From Streptomyces sp. A0642 (GTDB taxonomy: Bacteria; Actinomycetota; Actinomycetes; Streptomycetales; Streptomycetaceae): a DNA stretch of 64,000 bases. The position numbers and the translations under genes were made by a program. Below, in pieces: positions 16,902-25,047 of this stretch. The stretch's first letter is position 1. The number at the start of each line of letters is the position of its first letter. The notes under the pieces are model-generated. The model ran no database searches. It was not told the origin of the DNA and was given only the letters and a program-made list of their open reading frames with translations. Where the stretch lies: positions 124,001 to 188,000 of the forward strand of contig NZ_SSBL01000001.1 in the NCBI RefSeq assembly GCF_004795105.1, read 5' to 3'.

Positions 16902-17699
16902 ATGGGCGACAGGTACGAAGAGCGCGCGTCGCGCGTGGACGGTGCGAAGGTCTGGACGCTGACCGTGCCCACGGGAGCGGTCCATCCGGTGCTGCCCGAC
17001 GGCTGCATGGACCTGCTCTGGATCGGCGGCAGGCTCCGCGTCGCCGGCCCGGACACCCACGCGGAAACCCCGTCCGGACCGGACGGCGGCAGCTACGCGG
17101 GCGTCCGCTTCGCACCCGGCACGGCGCCCGCCCTGCTGGGCGTACCCGCGCACGAACTGCGGGACCGCCGCGTCGCCCTGGCCGACCTGTGGCCCGGGGC
17201 CCTGGTCAGGGAGCTCACCGAGCGCGTCGCCGGCGCCGCCGATCCGGCGGCCGCGCTGGAGGACATCGCCGTCCGCCGGGCAGCGGACGCCGGGCCGCCG
17301 GACCCGGCGATGCGGTCCGTCGCCGCGCACCTGGACAGCGGCCGCACCGTCGCGCAGACGGCACGGACGGTCGGCCTCGGCGCCCGTCAGCTGCACCGCC
17401 GCTCGCTGACCGCCTTCGGGTACGGCCCCAAGACGCTCGCCCGGGTGCTGCGGCTGCAACGGGCGCTGGCGCTCGTACGGTCGGGGACGCCGTACGCCGA
17501 GGCCGCGCTCGCGGCGGGCTGCGCCGACCAGGCCCACCTCGCGCGGGAGATGCGAGAACTGGGCGGCACCACCCTGACCGCGTACTTCGCCCCCGAGCTG
17601 CCGTCGCTCGCCCGCCAGGAAGTGCGGGACAGCCCTCAGGCGTCGGCGGCGGCGAACAGCGACACCGCGCAGCCGTCCGGGTCGAGGACCACCGCGTAG
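16902..17699 (+). CDS. AraC-family regulator with DUF6597-like N-terminus
   Basis: A 265-residue regulator. The N-terminal half has the DUF6597-type sensing block ([26 protein letters not shown] and [22 protein letters not shown]). The C-terminal half has the two AraC helix-turn-helices: [19 protein letters not shown] and [23 protein letters not shown]. Members of this group often regulate an adjacent small metabolic or glyoxalase-fold gene; the VOC gene downstream is convergent and overlaps its 3' end by 64 bp. The ligand is unknown. Confidence 0.85.
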   Translation: MGDRYEERASRVDGAKVWTLTVPTGAVHPVLPDGCMDLLWIGGRLRVAGPDTHAETPSGPDGGSYAGVRFAPGTAPALLGVPAHELRDRRVALADLWPGALVRELTERVAGAADPAAALEDIAVRRAADAGPPDPAMRSVAAHLDSGRTVAQTARTVGLGARQLHRRSLTAFGYGPKTLARVLRLQRALALVRSGTPYAEAALAAGCADQAHLAREMRELGGTTLTAYFAPELPSLARQEVRDSPQASAAANSDTAQPSGSRTTA

Positions 17700-18031
17700 C
17701 GCTGGCCCCACACCGCGTCCCACGGCTTCAGATGGCCCCCGTACCCGGCACCGGTCAGCTCGGCGAAGACGGAGTCGACCTCTGCCGGGCTGTCGCAGAG
17801 GAAGGCGAGGCCGAGCCGCTCCCCGCCGTTCGCCGCGGCCCACTCCGGGTCGAAGGAGCGGACCACGTCCTCGGTGTCCCACAGCAGCCGCTGCCCGCCC
17901 GGCAGCGTCACTTCGACATGGGGGGCGGATTCCGCGTCGGCGGGGATGTCGAGGCCGAGCCGGCGGTAGAAAGCGAGCGAGGCGCCCAGATCCGCGGTGG
18001 TGAGGGAGATCGCGTCGAGTCGTGGAGTCAT
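17636..18031 (-). CDS. VOC-superfamily (glyoxalase-fold) protein
   Basis: A 131-residue vicinal-oxygen-chelate fold protein with two beta-alpha-beta3 halves ([26 protein letters not shown]; then [41 protein letters not shown]). The ATG at 18031 (MTPRLD) is preferred to an upstream in-frame codon. Such proteins act as small dioxygenases, isomerases or antibiotic-binding immunity proteins; the metal ligands are not all evident so a sequestering role is possible. The last 21 codons overlap the 3' end of the convergent AraC gene. Confidence 0.8.
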   Translation of the reverse strand: MTPRLDAISLTTADLGASLAFYRRLGLDIPADAESAPHVEVTLPGGQRLLWDTEDVVRSFDPEWAAANGGERLGLAFLCDSPAEVDSVFAELTGAGYGGHLKPWDAVWGQRYAVVLDPDGCAVSLFAAADA

Positions 18032-18097
18032 GGGCCGACCGTAGGCCGGGGGGCGGCCCACGGTCTTGAACGAATCGGTCAGGTCACCCGGTCCCGC

Positions 18098-19675
18098 TCA
18101 CACCGCGCCGGCCCCGTCGCCGCCCAGGCAGTCCGCCGGCGAGGTGCCCGGGTCCGTCAGCGCCAGGCCGAGGGCGGCCCGTTCGGTGACCCAGCGAGTC
18201 GGGCGATGGCGCGGGTCGCCCGTCGTGGCGTGCAGCGCCCGGTGCAGCTCCAGCATCCGGGCCGCGCCGATCCGGTCGCCCCAGGCCAGCGGGCCCACCG
18301 GGTAGCCGAGACCGGCCGCCACCGCCACGTCGATGTCGGCGGGCGTGGCCAGCGCGCGTTCCGCGATCGACGCCGAGACCGACACGATCGACGCCAGCAG
18401 CCGCTGCGCGACCGAGCCCGCCGTGTCCCGTACCACCGACACCGCGAACGGCTCGCCGCCGTCCGAGGCCCGCGCCAGCACCGCGCGGGCGTCCCTCGCC
18501 GCCGCCGGCTCCGCGGCCGGGGTCACGGCCAGCACCCGGCGGCGTCCGGCCGCGGGCAACGGGTCCACCCCGAAGGTGCGCCCCGCGGGCAGCCCGTGCC
18601 CGGCCACGGCCGAGGCGACCGTGGTACCCCATACCGGAACCAGCACCAGCGCCCCTTCGGACGGCCGAGGGCCGGACTCGACCGTGGCGCCGGCCGCCGT
18701 CAGCGCGTCGCGGAGCGCGGCGGCGTCCGCGTCCCCGGCCGGGGACGCGGCGACGACGTGCACCGGCCGGCCCGGGTCGCCGGTGACCGGCGCCTCCGGC
18801 GTGGGCGCGGCGGCCTCGGAGCCGTACGGGAACCAGCCCTGTCCCGTCTTGCGCCCGTGCAGCCCGGCCGTCACGCGGTTCGGGGTCAGATACGAGGGCC
18901 GGAGCCTGTCCTCGTGGCGGAAGCCCTCCCAGATGGAGTCGATGACGGCGGCGGTCACATCCAGGCCGGTGAGGTCCATCAGCTCGAACGGGCCCATCCG
19001 CAGCCCCAGCACGTCGCGCGCGACGCGGTCGATGCCCGCCGGGTCGCTGACCCTCTCCTCCAGCAGGGCGAGCGCCTCCGTCACCAGGCCGCGCCCGGCG
19101 TGGTTGACGAGGAAGCCGGGGGTGTCGGCGACCGTCACCGCCCGGTGTCCGCAGCTCTCCACGAGCGCGGTCAGCAACGGCGGGATCTCCGGGCGTGTGG
19201 CGGCGCCGGGCACGACCTCGACGATCCGCATCAACGGCACGGGGTTGAAGAAGTGCAGCCCGGCCAGCCGCGTCGGATCCTTCAGTCCGGCGGCGATCCG
19301 GGTCACCGACAGCGAGGAGGTGTTGGTCGCGAAGACGGCGGAGGCGGGCAGCGCCTGCTCCAGCCTGCCGAATACCTCCGCCTTGGTGTCCGGGTCCTCC
19401 CGTACGGCCTCGACGGCCAGCTCGACGTCCGGGCCGTCGGCCCACGGATCGTCCAGCGGAACCAGCCGGTCCAGGGCGCCGGCCGCGTCCTCGGCGGACA
19501 TCCGGCCCTTCTGCACGGCCCGCTCCAGCATGGACCGCACGAAGCCGACGGCCTCCGTCACCGCCTCCGTCCGCACATCGCAGAGCTCGACGGTGTGGCC
19601 GGCCGTGGCCGCCCACTGGGCGATGCCCCGGCCCATGGCTCCGGCGCCGACGATCCTGATACGCATGGTGATCAT
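18098..19675 (-). CDS. 3-hydroxyacyl-CoA dehydrogenase (PaaH/FadB2-like), tandem C-domain
   Basis: A 525-residue NAD-dependent dehydrogenase. The Rossmann start RIRIVGAGAMGRGIAQ is at the N-terminus; VFATNTSSLSVTRIA and GLHFFNPVPLMRIVEVV hold the catalytic Ser/His region, and ADTPGFLVNHAGRGLVTEAL leads into the C-terminal helical domain. A second C-domain copy occupies the end (VAQRLLASIVSVSASIAE...GLGYPVGPLAWGDRIGA), with a low-complexity linker between. Two ATGs (19675 and 19666) lie near AAAGGA; the first is given. It lies 38 bp after the CoA-transferase beta gene, so these three genes are probably one operon for fatty or aromatic acid degradation. Confidence 0.88.
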   Translation of the reverse strand: MITMRIRIVGAGAMGRGIAQWAATAGHTVELCDVRTEAVTEAVGFVRSMLERAVQKGRMSAEDAAGALDRLVPLDDPWADGPDVELAVEAVREDPDTKAEVFGRLEQALPASAVFATNTSSLSVTRIAAGLKDPTRLAGLHFFNPVPLMRIVEVVPGAATRPEIPPLLTALVESCGHRAVTVADTPGFLVNHAGRGLVTEALALLEERVSDPAGIDRVARDVLGLRMGPFELMDLTGLDVTAAVIDSIWEGFRHEDRLRPSYLTPNRVTAGLHGRKTGQGWFPYGSEAAAPTPEAPVTGDPGRPVHVVAASPAGDADAAALRDALTAAGATVESGPRPSEGALVLVPVWGTTVASAVAGHGLPAGRTFGVDPLPAAGRRRVLAVTPAAEPAAARDARAVLARASDGGEPFAVSVVRDTAGSVAQRLLASIVSVSASIAERALATPADIDVAVAAGLGYPVGPLAWGDRIGAARMLELHRALHATTGDPRHRPTRWVTERAALGLALTDPGTSPADCLGGDGAGAV

Positions 19676-19712
19676 GGTCCTTTCGATGGGAAGGATGGCG
19701 GGCGGGTGGCGG

Positions 19713-20489
19713 TCAGCGCAGGTACACACGGCCCGGGTCGACATCCTCGCGCAGCAGCCGCAGTTCGTCCTCGGTCGGGGGCGGCACCCTGCCGACCGTG
19801 TCGGCGACCCGCAGGTCCCAGCCGGTCGCGGCCCTGACCTGCTCCACGGTGACCCCGGGCTGGACGGCGACGAGCCGCAGCTCCCCGCCCACGCCCGCGC
19901 GGGCCATGATGCCCAGCTCGGTGATGACCCGGGTGACGCCGGCGCCCAGCGGGCGGATGCCCTCGGCGAGCGCGCGGTCGGGCCCCGGGGTGGTGCAGAA
20001 GTCCAGCTCGTCGGGGAAGGAGCGCGGGTGGTGACGGCGCATCACCACGAAGACCTCCCGGGCGTTGGCCATCACCTCGACGCCGCCGCCCGAACCGGGC
20101 AGCCGGACCGTCGGGCTGTCCCAGTCGCCGATGACCGAGGTGTTGAGGTTGCCCCGGCGGTCGATCTGCGCGGCGCCGAGAAAGCCGACGTCGATGCGGC
20201 CGCCCTGGAGCACGCAGCCGAAGAGCGTGGGCATCGGGATCACCGCCTCCGCGCCCGTGATCAGGACCGCGTCGGCGATGGTTTCCGGCAGGTGCGACGG
20301 GTGGGCGCCGCAGACTCCGGACTCGTACACCACCTCGATGTCCGGGGCGACGGTCAGCCGGGCCAGCTCGGCGGCGAGGGTCGGCAGACCGATCCCGGCG
20401 AATACGGCCCGGCGCGCGGCCAGTTCGCGGGAGGCGACGACGGAGAGCAGTTCGGACGCGGTGGCGGCGCCCGGTGCGGTGGTGGTCAC
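19713..20489 (-). CDS. CoA-transferase subunit beta
   Basis: A 258-residue subunit of a class I two-subunit CoA-transferase. The GTG at 20489 follows GGGAGGA. The N-terminus has FAGIGLPTLAAELARL, and VVYESGVCGAHP contains the usual Glu region (YESG; the E is the covalent CoA-ester residue in this class), followed by FLGAAQIDRRGNLNTSVIG. It pairs with the alpha subunit encoded 47 bp upstream. Substrate could be a 3-oxoacid or a ring-opening intermediate; the CoA-dependent dehydrogenase downstream fits either. Confidence 0.87.
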   Translation of the reverse strand: MTTTAPGAATASELLSVVASRELAARRAVFAGIGLPTLAAELARLTVAPDIEVVYESGVCGAHPSHLPETIADAVLITGAEAVIPMPTLFGCVLQGGRIDVGFLGAAQIDRRGNLNTSVIGDWDSPTVRLPGSGGGVEVMANAREVFVVMRRHHPRSFPDELDFCTTPGPDRALAEGIRPLGAGVTRVITELGIMARAGVGGELRLVAVQPGVTVEQVRAATGWDLRVADTVGRVPPPTEDELRLLREDVDPGRVYLR

Positions 20490-20536
20490 GGCCCGTTCCT
20501 CCCGGTGTCCCCGTGCGGCGCTGCCTGCGGAGGCGT

Positions 20537-21493
20537 TCACAGCCGCCGCCCGTAGTTGACCGGCTCGCTCAGAGCCTCGCCGACCGCGAGCCCCGCCCAG
20601 AAGTCCTCGCCGAGCTTGTCGACGTACTCCGCGTGGTCCGCCGTGCCGTGCACCCACTCGTCCAGCCAGTCCCGGAGCCGCAGCGGGTCCTTGCTGATGT
20701 GGGACCAGGCCCGGTAGAAGGCGTTGTCCCGGTCGTAGTAGCCCTGTGCGAACGAGGGGTGCGCGCCGCGCGGGCAGTGGACCACCGCGTCGACCGCGTG
20801 GGCGGGGACCAGGGTGCGGTTGGGGTCCGCGCGGACCACCTCGTCGCCGACGATCTCCTCCACCACGACGATCGCCTTGTCGGCCGCGTACACCGCCTCG
20901 GCCTGGATGCCGGTCAGCCCCCATATCTGGGTGTTGCCCCGGCGGTCGGCGCGCTGTGCGTGGATGATCGTGACATCCGGGTTGACGGGCGGTACGACGT
21001 AGATCTGCTCGGGCTCGCCGTCCGGGCCGGGGTACGGGGAAGTGACCTTGCGCAGAGCGCTGTTGACGGTCGGCAGATCGCTGCCGCCGTACGAACGCAG
21101 CGGGTAGAACGGCAGCCGCTGCGACCCCGCGAGATAGCGGCAGACCATCCCGTAGTGGCTGTACTCCTCGAAGGCGAGGGGCGCCGGATCCGCGTGCTCC
21201 ACCCGCCGGCGTAGCTCACCGAGCGAGCCCGCCGAGGAGTTGCCCACGAACGAGGAGACCAGCCGGGTCACACAGCCCGCGGCGAGCATCTGGTCCACGA
21301 CGATGTCCGCCGTCATCCGTACGACGGTCAGGCCGCGGCGGCCCTGCCGGATGATCTCGTGCCCCGCCGCCGTCGGGACGAGATGGGTGAAGCCTTCGAG
21401 GCAGACAGTGGTGCCGTCGTGGACGAAGGCGGCGATCGCCGCCTTCATCGACATCGTCTTGTCGGATCGGTTCGGTCGGTCCGTCGGGGCCAC
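20537..21493 (-). CDS. CoA-transferase subunit alpha
   Basis: A 318-residue alpha subunit. The GTG at 21493 has GAGGAG five bases upstream, giving an N-terminus of about 14 residues before MKAAIAAFVHDGTTVCLEGFTHLVP, the family's opening strand-turn. Also visible: GLTVVRMTADIVVDQMLAAGCVTRLVSSFVGN and TIIHAQRADRRGNTQIWGL, the CoA-binding and oxyanion-forming loops. It is first in the operon and divergent from the LysR gene across a 148-bp region with operator-like repeats. The combination of IpdA/CatI-like features is not enough to name the substrate. Confidence 0.86.
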   Translation of the reverse strand: MAPTDRPNRSDKTMSMKAAIAAFVHDGTTVCLEGFTHLVPTAAGHEIIRQGRRGLTVVRMTADIVVDQMLAAGCVTRLVSSFVGNSSAGSLGELRRRVEHADPAPLAFEEYSHYGMVCRYLAGSQRLPFYPLRSYGGSDLPTVNSALRKVTSPYPGPDGEPEQIYVVPPVNPDVTIIHAQRADRRGNTQIWGLTGIQAEAVYAADKAIVVVEEIVGDEVVRADPNRTLVPAHAVDAVVHCPRGAHPSFAQGYYDRDNAFYRAWSHISKDPLRLRDWLDEWVHGTADHAEYVDKLGEDFWAGLAVGEALSEPVNYGRRL

Positions 21494-21558
21494 GGTGCTC
21501 CTCTGCGGGTGCGGGCGCGCGCGTCGCCCCACGGTGCCAGCGGCCATTGATCGCTGTC

Positions 21559-21605
21559 CAATACCGAATTAAGCTCGGATCAAGACGTCTGATTAATCAA
21601 TACCG
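21559..21605. promoter_or_regulatory. Candidate LysR operator between divergent genes
   Basis: In the AT-richer part of the intergenic region there is a perfect palindrome TGATTAATCA (21590-21599), an interrupted repeat CCGA-N7-TCGG just upstream, and two direct copies of CAATACCG (21559-21566 and 21598-21605) whose starts are 39 bp apart. The layout fits a LysR dimer-of-dimers site controlling both the regulator and the CoA-transferase operon. Confidence 0.45.
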
Positions 21606-21641
21606 CCTGAGGGGTCACGGGGCGCCGAGGAAGGGACGGGG

Positions 21642-22538
21642 ATGGAGCTGCGTCATCTGTCGGCGTTCATCGCCGTGGCGGAGGAGCTGCACTTCGGCCG
21701 GGCCGCCAGGCGGCTCCAGATGGCCCAGCCGCCGCTGAGCCAGCAGATCCGGCAGCTGGAGAAGGAGCTGGGCGTCCAGCTCTTCGAACGCAACACCCGC
21801 TCGGTACGGCTGACCAGCGCGGGGGAGTCCTTCCTCCAGCCGGTGCGGACCGTGCTCGACGACCTGGACACCGCGGTACGGGCCGCGAGGGCGGCCGGCC
21901 GCGGCGAGTACGGACGGGTCCGCATCGGTTTCGCGGGCGCCTCCAGCCACGAGACGCTGCCCCGGCTGACCCGGGCGGTGCGCGCCGCCCACCCGGCCGT
22001 CGAACTCGTCATGACCGGCCAGACGTACGCCAACGTCGCACTCGCCCGGGTCGCGGACGGCTCGCTCGACCTGGGGTTCGTGCGCCTGCCGGTGACGCAG
22101 CCGGGCGTGGCCTTCCGGGTCATCGACGAGGAGGAGCTGGTGTGCGCGCTGCCCTCCGATCATCCGCTCGCCGCCCGGGACAGCGTTCCGCTGGAGGTCC
22201 TGGCGGGGGAGCCGTTCGTCTCGTTCCCCGCGAACACCGGCTCCACCGTGCGCGACGCGATGGTGGGGGCGTGCGAGGCCGCGGGATTCAACCCGCGGGT
22301 GGTGCAGGAGGCCCCCGACTCGTACACGATCCTCGCGCTCGTCGCCGCGGGCGTCGGGGTCACCCTGACCGTCACCTCCGTCCAGCACATCCAGCAGAGC
22401 GGCCTCGTCTACCGGCCCCTCGCCGGGCCGCCGATCAGACGGCAGGCGGCGCTGGCCTGGCGGTCCGACAACCCCTCGGCCGCCCTGCGCGCGGTACTCG
22501 CCGTCGCCGAGGACGCGCTGCCCACTCCGGAGCACTGA
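21642..22538 (+). CDS. LysR-family transcriptional regulator
   Basis: A 298-residue LysR regulator. The N-terminal winged helix is canonical (MELRHLSAFIAVAEELHFGRAARRLQMAQPPLSQQIRQLEKELG), followed by the linker helix and a type II binding-protein fold effector domain (GRVRIGFAGASSHETLPRLTRAVR..., GSLDLGFVRLPV, PSDHPLAA). The effector half resembles regulators of aromatic acid (catechol/benzoate-like) pathways. It is divergent from the CoA-transferase operon, the usual arrangement for a direct activator. Confidence 0.92.
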   Translation: MELRHLSAFIAVAEELHFGRAARRLQMAQPPLSQQIRQLEKELGVQLFERNTRSVRLTSAGESFLQPVRTVLDDLDTAVRAARAAGRGEYGRVRIGFAGASSHETLPRLTRAVRAAHPAVELVMTGQTYANVALARVADGSLDLGFVRLPVTQPGVAFRVIDEEELVCALPSDHPLAARDSVPLEVLAGEPFVSFPANTGSTVRDAMVGACEAAGFNPRVVQEAPDSYTILALVAAGVGVTLTVTSVQHIQQSGLVYRPLAGPPIRRQAALAWRSDNPSAALRAVLAVAEDALPTPEH

Positions 22539-22596
22539 CCCGCCCGTCGCCCCGAGCCCCCTCCCGCGCCGGCCCCTGAAGCGTCCGAGCGGAATC

Positions 22597-22618
22597 CCCG
22601 GTCCGGCGCCGGGCCGGG
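22597..22618. terminator. Bidirectional hairpin between convergent genes
   Basis: CCCGGTCCGGC is followed directly by GCCGGGCCGGG, an 11-bp inverted repeat with a single G-U wobble, placed between the convergent LysR and ATP-grasp stops. There is no clear T-run, as is common in streptomycetes. Confidence 0.5.
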
Positions 22619-23641
22619 TCACGACGGACGGCGCTCGGGCGCGAGGGCGCCGGCACCCGCGCCCGCCCCGAGGAAGGTGAGCAGACCGACCGCCGCGGGG
22701 CGGGCGTCGCCCACGGCGGACCGGTGGAGGTCCCGTACGGTCCGCACGACCGCGCGGGTCACCAGGTCGACACCGGCCTTGTGCTCGAACCAGTGCCAGT
22801 CGCCGTGGGCGTTCATCTCGAGGAACACCGCCTCGCCCCGGTCGGAGAGGAAGTCGAACGCCCCGTAGGTGAGGCCGGCCGCCCCGGCGAGGGCGCGTAC
22901 GGCCGCGGCCACGGCGGCCGGGGGCCGGACGTACCGCACGCGCACCCGGTCCGGGTGGGCCCAGATGTCCCGGGGGTGCGCCTTGGCCACGTCGAAGGCG
23001 TGGAGTTCGCCCCCGGCGAAGTAGACCCGGAACTCGGCGTCGTGCTCGACGTACTCCTGGAGCACGACCGGCGTGCCGCGGGGCAGGCCCGGGATGCCGG
23101 TGAGCCGAGAGCGGTCCAGCACCTGCGGCAGGTACCAGGCGAGCCGGCCCGGAGCCGGTTCGACGAAGTGCCGGTCGACGACCTTCAGTACGTACCGTCC
23201 GGCGGGGAGCAGGCGCGCGGCCTCCGCAGGGTCGGTGGTGACCACGCCCCGCGGGGTGCGCACGCCGAGTGCCCGGGCGTGGCCCCGCTGCACCAGCTGG
23301 CCGGGGTCAAAGGCGCCGATGGACGCCGGGGACGCGAGGGCCAGTTGGTGGGCCAGCACCGTCCACGCGTCGCGGTACACCATCCGGCCGCCGACGGGCC
23401 CGGCCTGCGGCCCGCCCGGTGCGGCCCGCAGGGAGAAGTGGCGCAGCCAGGTCACGGTGGGGGCGAAGCGGTGTCCGTCCAGGGTCAGCATGCCGTCGGG
23501 TTCGCAGGTGGCCTCGACGCCCGCCAGGCCGTCCGCATCGAGGCGGTGGACGGGCACGCCGATCCTGCGCAGCAGGGAGGCCACCTCGGTGGCCTCCCTG
23601 TCGCCGCGTCTGCTGAAGATCAGGACGCACCTTTCAGCCAT
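22619..23641 (-). CDS. ATP-grasp peptide-maturase-like protein
   Basis: A 340-residue ATP-grasp enzyme of the RimK/MvdD type. The N-terminal 110 residues form a pre-ATP-grasp domain (ERCVLIFSRRGDREATEV, GVPVHRLDADGL, VTWLRHFSLR), then RYVLKVVDRHF, VVLQEYVEHDAEFRVYF, and EAVFLEMNAHGDWHWFEHKAG, which holds the Mg-binding Glu and Asn. Known relatives ligate side chains or amide bonds in peptides (graspetide synthases). The ATG at 23641 overlaps the GAF gene by 8 bp, and this is the last gene of the minus arm of the peptide locus. The substrate is unknown; the small peptide of the plus arm is a candidate, or the regulator tail (inference). Confidence 0.8.
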   Translation of the reverse strand: MAERCVLIFSRRGDREATEVASLLRRIGVPVHRLDADGLAGVEATCEPDGMLTLDGHRFAPTVTWLRHFSLRAAPGGPQAGPVGGRMVYRDAWTVLAHQLALASPASIGAFDPGQLVQRGHARALGVRTPRGVVTTDPAEAARLLPAGRYVLKVVDRHFVEPAPGRLAWYLPQVLDRSRLTGIPGLPRGTPVVLQEYVEHDAEFRVYFAGGELHAFDVAKAHPRDIWAHPDRVRVRYVRPPAAVAAAVRALAGAAGLTYGAFDFLSDRGEAVFLEMNAHGDWHWFEHKAGVDLVTRAVVRTVRDLHRSAVGDARPAAVGLLTFLGAGAGAGALAPERRPS

Positions 23642-24188
23642 GGGACTTGGCCAGCAGCGACTCCGCCAGTTCGAGGAGCTGGAGGGCTTTGTCGGAACGC
23701 CGGCTGGGCTCGGCGGCGCGCAGCCGGGTGAGCATCTCCAGGCCGATGGCGGCCTGGTCGGCCAGCAGGCCGAGGAGTTCGACGTCGGCCATCTCCCTGA
23801 CGCCTTCGGCCCCGCGGTCCAGCACCTCCAGCACCCCGATGCACTCGTCCTCGCTGAACAGGGGCGCTGCCATGATGCTGTTGGGCACGTACCCGGTGGA
23901 GGCGGCCGCCTCGCCGGAGAAGTGCTTCGAGTCGCGCAGGTCGTCGACGAGCATCGACTGGCCGGAGGCGGCGACCCATCCGGCGATGCCCGTCCCCGCG
24001 GGGAAGCGGGTTCCGACGAGCTGGTCGTCCCCCTCGCCGGCCACGGCTTCGAAGACCAGGTCACCGGCCTCCGCGTCGACGAGGAAGATGGAGGAGGCCG
24101 CCGCGCCGAAGGCGTGGCGCGCGACTTCCACGACGGACTGCAGCAGGCGGCGCTCCGTGGGCGTCGCGGCATCATCAGGCTTTGTCAT
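23634..24188 (-). CDS. GAF-domain protein
   Basis: A 184-residue, nearly pure GAF domain: ATPTERRLLQSVVEVARHAFGAAASSIFLVD, then GTGIAGWVAASGQSMLVDDLRDSKHF, and IMAAPLFSEDECIGVLEVLDRG. No DNA-binding or enzymatic domain follows; the C-terminus is a helix with several acidic residues. The ATG at 24188 has GGAGG five bases upstream and overlaps the subtilase 3' end by 14 bp. It would act as a small-molecule or redox sensor for the proteins coded around it. Both overlaps (with the subtilase and the ATP-grasp genes) argue for one functional unit. Confidence 0.82.
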   Translation of the reverse strand: MTKPDDAATPTERRLLQSVVEVARHAFGAAASSIFLVDAEAGDLVFEAVAGEGDDQLVGTRFPAGTGIAGWVAASGQSMLVDDLRDSKHFSGEAAASTGYVPNSIMAAPLFSEDECIGVLEVLDRGAEGVREMADVELLGLLADQAAIGLEMLTRLRAAEPSRRSDKALQLLELAESLLAKSHG

Positions 24189-25047
24189 GCGCACCTCCAA
24201 GTCGACCGGTCATGTTCCCGGCGCAGAGGAACAGCACCGTCTTGAGCTGGAACGGGGTGAGCCAGGGATGCTTGCCGAGGATCAGCGCGCACAGGCCCGA
24301 GATGTGCGGTGCGGCGAAGCTGTTGCCGGTCGAGCGGATGGTGCCGCCGCCGGGCCACGCCACGGGCACGCGAACGCCGCGGGCGTGGAACTCCACGGGC
24401 GGCGAGGGGTTGTAGTAGTAGGTCATCGGGTCGTCCTCGTCGTGGCTCGCGACCGAGACCACCGAGGAGAACGACCAGGGATAGCTGGGCACGGGCCGGT
24501 TGTGCGCGGAGACGACGAGCGTGCACCGGCGGAAGTAGGCCCGGTCGACCAGTTCGTGGAGCTGCGCGGCCAGGTCCGGCCGGGTCGTCGCCAGGCTCAG
24601 GTTGATGACGTCGAAGTCCTGGTCGATGGCCCAGGACAGTCCGGCGATCAGGGCCGGGCCGCTGCCCGTCTTGCCGTCCGTCAGCACCTGGACGGACGAG
24701 ACGGAGACCTGCGGGGCGACGGAGCGGATCACTCCCGCGCAGGCGGTTCCGTGCCCGGCTCGGTCGGTGGGGGCGCACGGTTCCATGTCCACCCCGCCCT
24801 CGTCGTTCTGGACGGCGGTCACCGAGCGGTCGACCGTGCCGACCAGCGGGTGGCCGCCTTCGACTCCGCTGTCCACGACACACACGCGGACGCCGGAACC
24901 GTCGGCGCCGCCCCAGGCCCACTCGGGGGAGACCGAGTCCATCGGTACGGTCGAGAACTCCCTCAGGGTGCGCGCACGGGTGGTGCCCCAGGCCGGCACT
25001 CCCGGCGTGCAGGCCCTCGACGTCTGCCTCCAGGGCGGATCGTTCAT
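24175..25047 (-). CDS. Subtilisin-like serine protease without signal peptide
   Basis: A 290-residue S8-family protease. The triad is Asp59 (VVDSGVEG), His99 (AGHGTACAG) and Ser243 (GNSFAAPHISG); Asn183 (SAHNRP) fits the oxyanion residue. There is no signal peptide or propeptide: the chain starts MNDPPWRQT and enters the fold by residue 50, so it should work inside the cell. It is short for the family (a bacterial S8 core with little else). The start overlaps the stop of the upstream cyclase/ATPase gene as ATGA. In a RiPP locus an intracellular subtilase is a natural leader peptidase; cleavage of the regulator's peptide-like tail is an alternative (inference). Confidence 0.87.
   Translation of the reverse strand: MNDPPWRQTSRACTPGVPAWGTTRARTLREFSTVPMDSVSPEWAWGGADGSGVRVCVVDSGVEGGHPLVGTVDRSVTAVQNDEGGVDMEPCAPTDRAGHGTACAGVIRSVAPQVSVSSVQVLTDGKTGSGPALIAGLSWAIDQDFDVINLSLATTRPDLAAQLHELVDRAYFRRCTLVVSAHNRPVPSYPWSFSSVVSVASHDEDDPMTYYYNPSPPVEFHARGVRVPVAWPGGGTIRSTGNSFAAPHISGLCALILGKHPWLTPFQLKTVLFLCAGNMTGRLGGAHDKA

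Noticed and set aside
17189..19837. Long plus-strand frame through the AraC, VOC and dehydrogenase genes
   Set aside because: It runs across three unrelated genes in other frames and has no recognisable domain.
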